DNA of 64,000 nt from Atherix ibis (Eukaryota; Arthropoda; Insecta; Diptera; Athericidae), in the NCBI GenBank assembly GCA_958298945.1, contig OY282610.1:24018233-24082232 (forward strand), read 5' to 3'. The notes beneath the pieces were generated by a model. It was not told where the DNA came from, made no database searches, and saw nothing but the letters and a program-made list of their open reading frames with translations. Of the stretch, positions 23,460-33,604 are shown one piece after another. A program made the position numbers and the translations under genes. Within the stretch, counting starts at the first letter, position 1, and each line of letters starts with the position of its first letter.

Positions 23460-24765
23460 GAAATGGGGTGCTGTCGACTTGTTCTACCCATTCTGTAATT
23501 TCTACAACAAACCCCTGGCGATGGTGTCATCCGTTGCCTTGGATGCGAGCCTCACTTCCGCTAACCCATCCCCATTACGAGTGCACGACACCCAATCCAT
23601 CCGAATCCGTTGACTCGATTCGATTCGATTCGTTTCCATTTAAATGCATTCGTTCTGTTTGCACTTTTCCCATTCGAATCGCTCAAATCCAATTTGTACT
23701 GCTTGTTGTCGCTGCTTGTCGCGGAACGTAATCCCCATAAAGCGTGTATGCAAATAGGGTGTTAAGATTTATTCTATTTAACAGCGGTTAGACGTTTTCT
23801 TACTTAATAAAAGATCAAATTAAGTGATTTTATTACAAAGTTTTTTTCCCCAAAGGATTTGGAACAATTTCAACGTTCGAGGGTGTTCAGAAAAATTAAT
23901 TCAAAAAAAAAGAAAAACAAAAATTCTGACTTCTCCTTTTATTTTCGTTTAGTTGCAGTTCAAGGTTGTTGCTGATTAAATCTCTTTCCAAGTAATTAAA
24001 ATTCGTAACTTTTTTTTGCGTCAATCGAGCGGAATTTTTTTCTTCTAGAAATTTAAGTCCTTAAGAAAAATCCTTTTTTTTTCTTGATTGGATCGATGCG
24101 AAATGTTTTTCTTTTTTTCGAAATCCTTCGTTTCTAATCAAAATATTCTCCAAACAATTTTTGTCTGTGTGCATACCCACAGGACCTCCTGACTATAAGA
24201 GTAAAACCTGCAATACTCAGAATTGTTGATAATTTTAAATGAGAAAAATCCTTTCTAAAAAAAGCAATTACGAAAATTTCATATTCGAAAAGGATTTATT
24301 TCTCTTAATTTTTTGGAAGTTTGTAGAGTTTTTTTTTAAAATTATATTTCGTGTTGTGTTCTTTTTTATGCAGTTAAGAATGAGTGAAAAATTACAAAAA
24401 AAATGTCTCGAAGATTAATTTTTTTTAAAAATTTATTATTGGCGGGTGAAAATTGTGCTCATTGGCAGATCACCCAAAACAGTGGAAAACAATCAATTTT
24501 CGAATACAGATGCGAATATAAATTTCGAGTGGACCGCCACAATCAAAAATTTGGTATGAGAAATTCCTGAGATCGGAGAAAAGTTAAAAACAGAAAAAAG
24601 CAAAAATCTTAAACGGAAAGAATTATTGAATGATCGAAAAGAAGAGTCCGCGAAGAAAGGCTCGCAACGAAACGAGAGTGGATACCCACTTCGTTGGCGA
24701 TATGGGCGGGACCCCGAAGACATGGCGCGCAATTATCCACGGGAGGTCTTGTTAACTTGGCGGAT
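23460..24765. other. Spacer, partly balanced
   Basis: A TCGATTCGATTCGATTCG run lies at about 23,615-23,632. The 87-codon plus frame at 23,468-23,731 begins at GTG and shows no motif. 23,750-24,440 is AT-rich with nothing recognised. Confidence 0.45.
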
Positions 24766-24772
24766 GCTTACT

Positions 24773-25297
24773 TGCACGGTTCGGTATGGCCAGCAGTGTG
24801 GCCAACGTTTCAAGCATTGTTAGCCGAATCGACATCGATGAGATGATTTCCGTATTCCGAACGAATGTACATGTTTTGTGCAGAAAAGGGTGAAGACACA
24901 CATCGGAGCATGGACCACGCAAACAACGTACGATGTTCGAATCACCTTCGGTGCCCACGTTCGAGCTGGCTAAGTGCTATGCCGATCAGAAGAGAGCCCT
25001 AACGATGAGATCGTGCGATGGTGCAGCCAGCAATGGGAAATTTGGCCAAACTGCAATATGAATTTTTGATCGTTGAGGGTAAATGTTTCTCGTGCTTGGG
25101 CGTATAGTTCATCGATGACCTGAGGAAGGAGTCGGGAATCGAAGACGATGAAGACGAGGAAAAATAATAAGAACAACCAAAGATAAATGAGGAAGAAGAG
25201 ACTTCGTAACGTATTACGTTGATGGTGTCTGCTGCGAATCTTTATGTCTTCTGTTCGGGGAGCTCTTCCGAGTGCACTGCGGTAGGGTGTCTTGCCA
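24773..25297 (-). other. Balanced island with two long minus frames, membrane-protein-like
   Basis: Frame A (25,297 to 24,970, about 109 codons, no ATG) runs from just after an in-frame stop and includes a possible acceptor CCGCAG|T near 25,288. It reads ALGRAPRTEDIKIRSRHHQR, then a hydrophobic span (LFFLIYLWLFLLFFLVFIVF), then DSRLLPQVIDELYAQ, the order of a type II membrane protein with a basic cytoplasmic tail. Frame B takes over at the stop of A (HLASSNVGTEGDSNIVRC to LLAIPNRA) and ends at CAA|GTAAGC (GT at about 24,772). The plus strand also has short plausible frames, such as one ending FIDDLRKESGIEDDEDEEK. It may be an exon pair with a frame break, or a pseudogene; no family recognised. 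Confidence 0.25.
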
Positions 25298-25370
25298 ATT
25301 CAGGTTGGCTGGGAATGCACGTGGATAGTCCCAAGTCTCGCTTCATCAATTCTTACGCCTCCCACTAAAG

Positions 25371-25487
25371 ATGAGCGTCGCCATATCAACACCGCGGCCC
25401 ACCACCATCCGGACAAGCGTTTACCCGCCCGCTGCGAGAATGCTTGACTTTTATTTTACTTCAACTACTTTGCAAAAGCAACCTTAA
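25371..25487 (+). CDS. 38-codon ATG frame, unknown
   Basis: ATG preceded by ACTAAAG, a reasonable start context. It begins MSVAISTPRPTTIRTS, continues VYPPAARMLDFYF and ends at TAA. A minus-strand 32-codon frame (25,461-25,559, MRNQGGCGYRDGHHNHGG) overlaps its end. Balanced codon use but no motif; could be an upstream ORF or chance. Confidence 0.2.
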   Translation: MSVAISTPRPTTIRTSVYPPAARMLDFYFTSTTLQKQP

Positions 25488-25559
25488 CGGTCGAACGTGC
25501 TCTCGTCCTCCATGATTATGATGTCCGTCGCGATAGCCACAGCCTCCTTGATTTCTCAT

Positions 25560-26060
25560 TTCTTCAATACTCTTCGACTGTTCAATACCCGCAATGCTAA
25601 TGCACTGGTCCCAAACGAGCTTCGATTGCCTCACGTGCTAATTGAGTGATAATTTAGCCGAGTTGGAAGATGGGGCCTTGTTGAAGCACATCAGCCTCAT
25701 TTTCAAATCAGTCCCATTTCAAATCGTTCCTCTTATTTAAGTAGTCTCTCTTCGAATTCGCTCCTGTCATCCCCTCCTCTCAAATCGTATTTCTCATTCC
25801 CATCCGATCATCTTCATCAATATTAAGAAAATTAGCTGCAGGCATCATTTTTGTATGAATCCAAAATGGTGTTATGAACGATGTTCACTCTGGTGGCGTT
25901 CAATTCTGGCACACAAAATAAGTTGGACTTTTTCTTCCCTTCTCTCGTTTATGCCATCAAAAAAACATTAGCACAGATTTTTATGTGAATTCATTTAATT
26001 TTATTAAATTTAAATTCTCTTCTCCTTTATTAGTTGGGAAGTCGTATTAATCATTATTTG
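25560..26060. other. Unique spacer
   Basis: Nothing recognised. Confidence 0.6.
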
Positions 26061-26064
26061 ATCA

Positions 26065-27790
26065 ACAAACTAATTTTTTTTTAATAGTCTAACTAACTGG
26101 TTTTGTTGGACAGTCATTTTACTGAATTTTTATTGATCAAAAAATTTGGGGAAACTAATTTTGTTGAACTATTATTGATCAACGAACTAATTTTGTTGAA
26201 CTGTCATTGATCAATTTCCTGATTTTCTTGAACTGTCATTGATCATCTAAATAATTTTGTTGAACTGTCATTGATCAACTTCCTGATTTTGTTGAACTGT
26301 CATTGATCAACTTCTTGATTTTTTTGAACTGTCACTGATCAACTTCCTGATTTTGTTGAACTGTCATTGATCAACTTCTTGATTTTTTTGAACTGTCACT
26401 GATCAACTTCCTGATTTTGTTGAACTATCATTGAGCATCTAAATAATTTTGTTGAACTGTCATTGATCAACTAACTAATTTTGTTGAACTATCATTGATC
26501 ATCGAAATAATTTTGTTGAACTCCCATTGATCAATTTAATAATTTTGTTGTTATTGATCAGCTTACTAATTTTGTTGAACTGTCACTGATCAACTAAATA
26601 ATTTTGTTGAACTGTCATTGATCAACTTCCTGATTTTGTTGAACTGTCATTGATCAACTTCTTGATTTTTTTGAACTGTCACTGATCAGCTTCCTGATTT
26701 TGTTGAACTATCATTGATCATCTAAATAATTTTGTTGAGCTGTCATTGATCAACTAACTAATTTTGTTGAACTGTCATTGATCAACTAAATAATTTTGTT
26801 GAACTATCATTGATCAACTAACTAAACTAGTTGAACTCTTACTGATCAACTTCCTGATTTTGTTGAACTCTCATTGATCAACTTCCTGATTTTGTTAAAC
26901 TGTTATTGATCAGCTTCTTGATTTTTTTGAACTGTCACTGATCAACTAACTGATTTTGTTGAACTATCATTGATCATATAAATAATTTTGTTGAGCTGTC
27001 ATTGATCAACTAACTAATTTTGTTGAGCTGTCATTGATCAACTAACTAATTTTGTTGAGCTGTCATTGATCAATTTCCTGATTTTCTTGAACTGTCATTG
27101 ATCATCTAAATAATTTTGTTGAACTGTCATTGATCAACTTCCTGATTTTATTGAACTGTCATTGATGAACTTATAAATTTTGTTGAACTCCCATTGATCA
27201 ATTTAATAATTTTGTTATTATTGACCAGCTTACTAATTTTGTTGAACTGTCACTGATCAAGTAAATAATTTTGTTGAACTATCATTGATCAACTAACTAA
27301 ATTAGTTGAACTCTTACTGATCAACTTCCTGATTTTGTTGAACTCTCATTGATCAACTTCCTGATTTTGTTGAACTATCATTGATCATCTGAATAATTTT
27401 GTTGAGCTGTCATTGATCAACTAACTAATTTTGTTGAACTGTCATTGATCAACTAAATAATTTTGTTGAACTGTCATTGATCAATTTCCTCATTTTGTTG
27501 AAACGTCATTGACCAACTAAATAATTTTGTTGAACTGTTATTGATCAACTTACTAATTTTGTTGAGCTGTCATTGATCAACTAACTAATTTTGTTGAGCT
27601 GTCATTGATCAACTTACTAATTTTGTTGAACTGTCATATGATCAACTAAACAATTTTGTTGAACTGTCGTTGAGCATCTTACTAATTTTGATCAACTCTC
27701 ATTTACCAAATTACAAATTTGGTTGAACTTTTATTTGATCAACTTACTAATTTTGTTGTATTTCTGTTAATCAACAATTTTGGTAGAACT
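26065..27790. repeat. 32-bp minisatellite with TGATCA core
   Basis: About 53 tandem units of the form TTGATCAACTTCCTGATTTT plus GTTGAACTGTCA. Each carries the palindrome TGATCA. Variants (CTTCCTGAT, CTAACTAAT, CTAAATAAT, CTTACTAAT) come in a repeated order, so blocks of several units were duplicated together (for example 26,180-26,460 against 27,060-27,180, and 26,790-26,890 against 27,280-27,370). Diverged units continue to about 27,960. Confidence 0.95.
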
Positions 27791-27964
27791 TGAACTGATA
27801 AACAAAAAAAAATTGATGTCCGAAAGTTGATCAAGTAACGAATTTTTTTAATTCTTATTGATCAATCAAATAATTTTGTTTTAGCTCTAACTAATTAACA
27901 CCTTTTATTATAGTCGAATTGACCAAATAAGTAATTTGATTAAAATCTGATTGATCAATAAGCT

Positions 27965-29235
27965 TATTCGGTTGAACTCTAGCTTCGTCATAAATTTTGT
28001 CAAACGCTTTTCCTACAATTCAATCGAAAGTTAAGTCCACAATCAGCGATTAATTTGGATTTTTCAATATTTTGATTTAGATTTTTTTCTATTTTAATGG
28101 AGTTTTAGGAGATGAAATATTAAAGAAAAATGAGTTTTGTTGAAAGGGAAATAAAAAAAAATTGTTTCTCTGATTAATCTCTATTAGACCCGCCAATTTA
28201 ATAATAGTTCGCCGTGTTGATGGGTTCGGAGTTTAATTGAACAGACTTCATCCCTTTCGTAATTAACCCTATTCTAAAATATTTTCAATTTGTTTATCCA
28301 TTTTCCCTATCAACATTATTAAAACTAGTTCCTCGAGTATTTTTATAGCCGACAATTTTCACTTGACATTGAAATTTATTCCGCTCCGCAAGAGTTGAAG
28401 CAATTTTCATTGGCGAAACACAAATTTTCCTTGCAATCTCTTAATTGTCTCTTATCAGCTGGAAAAATGAAAGCAGAAGGGAAATGTACTCTCGTTCATC
28501 GTGGCTAGATAAAAATTATTTGCAGGCCATAAATTTTATTTGGAAAAGAGGACAATCGAGATGGGATGTAAATTGTAGCCTGCTGCTAAGCTGACCCTGA
28601 CCCCTTGCAGACTGGCTCGTTGTCCTCGTCAACGAAAGTTCAGATGAAATTCCTTCGTGCCTTGCTCTGGCGGATCTTATTGATTTCATTTGCGAATGTA
28701 TGAGTCTTTAATAGGCCAGGATTGGATTCTCATATCTCCTGGCATACGCAAAGGGAACCTAGTCATTCGGAGAACATTTACTATTTCGCCGACTGACAAT
28801 GTAGCAACTTTTACGACGTCGTTCTGACAATGAGGAGAGTGCCTGTAATAAATTTTCTACCCTCTTAAATGCTATGAAAATATTTTGATTGTGTGTGGCC
28901 ACTTTAAAGTAATTCCGATTTGGCGTCGATAAAGCAATTTCCCATCACGGCAGTATGGAAAGTAAATTTGTCGTTTTCGCAAAACGCTGCCGTTCGTTTC
29001 TCGCCGAATTCGATCAAGTAAGAAGACTTGAGTCTTCGTCGAAACTTTTTAGCTACTCGTACGAGTATACCTGGAATTATGACAACAACAATAAAAAAAT
29101 TTCAATTTGAATTTTTCAAAAATATTTTCACATTTATTCAGTCAATTATTTTTGGTTTTATTGATTCTGCAATCGCTTAACCCTCGGTTCTGGTGTATTT
29201 TTTTTCTTGTTTGCTTCTCTTTCGGCTGATATTAA
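27965..29235. other. Unique spacer, balanced after about 28,360
   Basis: No domain, RNA or repeat recognised. Confidence 0.5.
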
Positions 29236-29241
29236 TACTAG

Positions 29242-29412
29242 GCACGTGTCCCCTAATTCTGGTATCGCTCCATTGCCATCGGTACTTCCGGTGCAAATTT
29301 CCATTAATCGGAAGCTGTCATTGATGATTGCTGGCAATCTTATTTGGGAATATTTTCGACTAAACAATCGACAGCCAAGCAGGACGAGAAGAAAAGAAGA
29401 CTTGCTGATGGA
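29242..29412 (+). CDS. Candidate internal coding exon (57 codons)
   Basis: The block is preceded by a pyrimidine-rich stretch (GTATTTTTTTTCTTGTTTGC, then AG at 29,240-29,241) and ends at GGA|GTAAGTGTG (GT at 29,413-29,414). In the frame starting at its second base it is open: HVSPNSGIAPLPSVLPVQ, SINRKLSLMIAGNLIW, EYFRLNNRQPSRTRRKEDLLM. It is 171 nt, a multiple of three, entered and left in the same phase, so it could be skipped without a frame change. Against it, the minus strand is also open here for about 96 codons with a hydrophobic leader-like stretch (SSFLLVLLGC). Product unknown. Confidence 0.3.
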
Positions 29413-29429
29413 GTAAGTGTGCCATAGAA

Positions 29430-30580
29430 GAGCAGAATCATCAGAATAATTGGTCTAAGGATTTATTAGCTGTCATTGCTTTTTCGAAATCATCATTTTA
29501 AATTCCCCACTCCTCCCCCCTTTGTTACTCCGGTACAGCTACGGTTGGCACTTCACTATCAGTGAAACCGGTTGAAAGGATAATTTTTGGTGTAATTTGT
29601 AGTTTAGCCAAGCCGATTTGTGAGTTTGATTAATATTTGGGGCTTTATTCTTGTAGGATTTGGTAGAGTGTGCTTAAAATCAATTACAAAATGTTCTATC
29701 GAAAATCTAAAAGTATTCAAAATTAGTTTGAAAAACTAATCTTATATGACACCACAATCATTATCCTTAATGGAGAATAGCTCTTCCTTTCGGGTTTTTT
29801 TTTTGTATTAATTTCTTTATTTAAAAAAAATTTTTTTTATAAGGATTTCATTCAGGACTATCAAAATAGCTTCGTTTCATTGAAGGATTCTTCAAAAGTT
29901 CGATCGAAAAATTCAAATAGAAAATTAAGAAGAAAATCTTTTCAACAAATGATATCAATCCAAATACCATTAAGGATACTAAGGAAAATAGACGACAGAA
30001 ATTTTCTAGGGTGACAAATATACCGAAAATCCACGGTCCAATGAACTTCAATAATCGTAACGGAGTGGAGTGCTAGAAGCCTGTGCAAGGGACCATTTTC
30101 ATTTGCTTTCTTCTGTTGTCATCGTCCTTGAAAGGGAACCGGAAGGAAGGAAGGATAACGTAGTGAAATTTGTTCACGTGGCCTTAAGCGACAATTATGT
30201 AACAATCGTGTTTGTTATGGTTTATTTAAGGGTAAAGCGGCGGTTGTCAAATTGTCCGAGCACCCATCAGGACAACACATCCTTGTATACACCATACGAT
30301 GCCACAAGTCCGAAATTATTCTATTAAAAACGATTCAGCAATTTACATCCGGCATTTCATAATCATTCACTGCTTCTGTTAAAAAAAACTGAAAATTCAA
30401 AAGAAAAAAATTAAAATGAAAATAAAAATTTAAAAAATTCATTCGAAATCGATTTTTTTAAAAAAAGGGGTGATATTTTCTAGAATTTGGAGGAGTTTTT
30501 GTTTTTTAACTACGGGAAAATAAGAAAAAATATTGCACTTACAGTAGAGTTGATTTTGGTCCGTCTCTTTTTTTTTCTTT
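29430..30580. other. Unique AT-rich spacer
   Basis: Frames at 29,848-30,051 (minus) and 30,070-30,327 (plus) show no motif. Nothing called. Confidence 0.55.
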
Positions 30581-30589
30581 TCGAATGTA

Positions 30590-30800
30590 TTTTTGGTTTA
30601 CAGAAAATTTTTTAGCAATCCTCTAAAATTTTCAGTAATAGCATGTGATATTGATTCAAGAAGCCATCAAAAGAGAATATTCACTGGTGTGCCACAAGGT
30701 AATTTTCTTGATCCTATTTTATATACTGTTTATGCTCATCATGTTAATAAGCGAATGCAATTGCTTATTCTATATTCTTCAATCAGAAATTTTACATTGA
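30590..30800 (+). mobile_element. Small fragment of a LINE reverse transcriptase
   Basis: The plus frame contains FTGVPQGNFLDPILYTVYAH, the conserved GVPQGSVLGPILY block of non-LTR reverse transcriptases (Jockey-like wording). It is preceded by NPLKFSVIACDIDSRSHQKR, the strand before that block. The YADD catalytic box that should follow is not recoverable, and the sequence dissolves into AT-rich DNA. A dead fragment from a different lineage than the element at 32.5 kb, where the motif is GIPQGSHLGHLLF. Confidence 0.75.
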
Positions 30801-30899
30801 AATTTTTTGTTTACGAAATGCAAAGTCAATTTAGAAAAAAAAAAGAATTTTTTTTCAATGTTACTTAAACTTGCCAAGTTAAACTGCTCACTATGCTTT

Positions 30900-31910
30900 G
30901 ACTTAATGGTATTAGTTTGGACCTTACGCTAGCAAACAATTTATGCCATCTGGATGGTAAAATGACTATTCAAAATTAATCAAAGCCCATCTGGACTTAC
31001 GAAAGTCATTATTGACAATTAATAAAAGCTCATTTGGACTTACGGTAACCATTATTGACAATAAAAAAAGTTGATTTGGACTTACGAAAACCATTATTGA
31101 TAATAAACAAAAACTCATTTGAACTTACGGAAACCATTATTGAAAATTAACTAAAGCCCAATTTGGACTTAGTTAGTTGAACAATTTTTTGTTTGCTTAA
31201 TAATGGAATTTTTTTTCTTTAAAAATCTACAAAATGTCTTTTTTATTAATTCTCATGAAAAAAAATTGCGACCCACAAAAATTTGGACTTATGGAAATCA
31301 TTGTTAAAAATTAACCAAAGCTGATTTGCACTTACGGAAACAATTATTGAAAATTAACTGAAGCCCAGTAGGAATTACGGAGACCATTATTAAAAATTAA
31401 CTGAAGCCCATTTCGTCGTACGGAAACCTTTAATGAAAATAAACTGAAACCCATTTGGACTTACGAAAACCTTTATTGAAAATTAACCCTAGCCCAATTG
31501 GACGTACGGAAACCATTATCGAACATTAACTAAAGCCCAATTTGGACTTAGTAAGTTGATCAATTTTTTTTGCTTAATAATGGAATTTTTTTTCTTTAAA
31601 AATCTACAAAATGTCTTTTCTATTAATTCTCACGAAGAAAAATTGGGACCCACAAAAATTTGGACTTACGGAAATCATTGTTAAAAATTAACCAAAGCTC
31701 ATTTGGACTTACGGAAATCATTGTTAAAAATTAACCAAAGCTCATTTGGACTTACGGAAACCATTGTTGAAAATTAACAAAAGCCGATTTGGACTTACGG
31801 AAACTATTATTGAAAATTAACTAAATTCACAAAATGTTTTTTTTTAATTCTCATGAAGAAATCCACAAAATGTTTTTTTTTAATTCTCATGAAGAAAAAT
31901 TGCGGCCCAC
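30900..31910. repeat. 43-bp minisatellite within a 377-bp higher-order unit
   Basis: Units of the form AATTAACTAAAGCCCATTTG plus GACTTACGGAAACCATTATTG repeat through the block. After several units comes a fixed spacer, GCTTAATAATGG then TTTAAAAATCTACAAAATGT then TTAATTCTCATGAAG, first at 31,195 and again at 31,572 (377 bp apart), with shortened copies at about 31,825 and 31,868. The whole higher-order unit was therefore duplicated. Confidence 0.9.
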
Positions 31911-32505
31911 AAAAATTCCAAATTTGTATTAATAATCTCAAAAGCCTGCTTGGGACGCTCTGAAGAGTAATTGATTAAGGAGATGCAGTAGAAAAATAAT
32001 GATCGTGGCAATACTGGGGACCTTTCCTCTATATGACTTGTAGGTAAGGCTCTGCTAGACATGTGGTGACTTTTATCCTTGTCGGGTAGTTTAGCTATGC
32101 AAAACTTGGATCAATGATGTACTATCATATATTGTCTAAGACTTGGTGAATACGTCAGTTTCACTTAAAAAAAATGAGCAAATGGGAAATGAAAGGACGA
32201 GATCCGCCAGTTACAATGAGCAAATGGTAAATTAAAGGACAGGATTCCTTGTCAAGAGGATAAATTTTTCGATGGTGAAACGGATTTTTGTAGGGCCGAG
32301 AAGTCGTGGAAGACAAAATTTACCTTTAATATAAAAAATGACTTTTTTATTAAAAGCTCAAAAGGATATTTTTTTTAGCATTCATTCGATTGTACAACCA
32401 TCTCTATCGATAGGTTACTGTCGAAAAAAAAATTACTTGACGGGCTATTATCTTGTGTACAATCTATAAAAAGAAAGAATAATAATGATAGCATTTTCTT
32501 TAACC
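31911..32505. other. Spacer with a minus ATG frame
   Basis: A 60-codon ATG frame on minus (31,880-32,062, MSSRALPTSHIEERSPVL) overlaps the edge of the 43-bp array. On plus, a pyrimidine stretch followed by TTGTAG|GTAAGG at about 32,043 resembles joined acceptor and donor sites, weaker than the one at 50,203. No gene called. Confidence 0.35.
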
Positions 32506-32509
32506 TGGA

Positions 32510-33480
32510 AGAGTTCTTTTATTATACCTGGTCACAAAAAGGGTTTCCAAAATGAGATTACTTATGAAAGGCATGGCTTTATGCCCGGTAGGTCAATGAC
32601 AACCAACATGATAGATTTTACTTCTTAAATAATTTTTAACTTTCAAATAAAGCCTTTGATAAACTCCCTCACGTAATAAGTTTTAACTTAACTTCACAAA
32701 ATGGGATTTTCGGTAATGTAACTTGATTAAGACCTACCCTGATAGATCTTATCAGGTATCATTCTGAAACTAGCACTCTAAAGGTATTATGGCAATATCT
32801 GGTATACCACAAGGTAGTCACCTTGGCCATCTATTGTTTATTCTTGCCATTGATGATATTTCGGTCGTGATTAAACTCTGTAACGTCTATGCTAATGAAA
32901 CTGTTTTCCTGTATTGGGGATATGATGGATTACTACAGAGGCCTATCTCTGCGTATATTTGTTTGACGCTTGTTCAGTTCGTTACGGATTTGGGAGCTTG
33001 ATGAAAAACTTCTATTAACAAATCATTACATTTCTCCAAAAGTTAGGCTTATTTCGGGCTATGGAAAACGATGGTCGAGAGAATTTTTCGACTCACTGAC
33101 ACTATTGCTCAATGTGGCCAATACTGGAATATGCCTCACTGCAATTTACATAGTAGGCGTATCAAGTCGGTTTAATGGAATTTTGTTAGAGACTCCTACC
33201 TTACGTCGTCATTAGCTTAAATTGCTTCAAGTGCCTTCACTAGAAAAATTACGTTAGGATGAATTCAGATATTGACTGTTGGGGTCTGACCAATAAAGTT
33301 TCGCTCAGGCATGTTGGGCACAATCTGACACGCCTGCCTATGCTACATGTCAAGGTCTCTTCATCTGATACTAGCCATTGAACCGAATATGTTTAACTGT
33401 TAATAATTGCAACGAATTCAACCTCAATTTAACAAGAGACTACTTAAAAAATCTCTTGTTTTCAGTACTGCCTTGGGGAG
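32510..33480 (+). mobile_element. Decayed LINE reverse transcriptase (C-terminal half of ORF2)
   Basis: Plus-strand translation with frame changes gives successive RT blocks: HGFMPGRSMTTNMIDFTS at about 32,567-32,620 (family QHGF.PGRST), KAFDKLPH at about 32,650 (family SKAFDKVPH, one catalytic D retained), ISGIPQGSHLGHLLFILAID at 32,795-32,855, and YANETVF at about 32,890, where YADDT would carry the catalytic DD and is now altered. Further on come the thumb region with VANTGICL in place of VRPILEYAS (about 33,110-33,140), RIKS-like and IDCWGL blocks to about 33,290, and the terminal NCNEFNLNLTRDYLK at about 33,408-33,450. Endonuclease and the RT front are missing, and stops and frameshifts abound. 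A G-run follows at once. Confidence 0.85.
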
Positions 33481-33493
33481 GGGGGGGGGGGGG
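33480..33493. repeat. G homopolymer of 14
   Basis: Lies directly after the LINE remnant, preceded by CTTGGGGA. Confidence 0.9.
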
Positions 33494-33604
33494 TTATGTT
33501 TGTTTGTTGTTGTTTTAATCATGCGTTTTAGGGTTAATGTGTGGGGTAGTCTGAGATACTAAACGAAAAAAAAGGATAATTTTTTTTAATCAAATAATTG
33601 AAGA

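Noticed and set aside
26065..27790. Regular short repeats considered as a CRISPR array
   Set aside because: Units are contiguous with no unique spacers, in a eukaryotic context.
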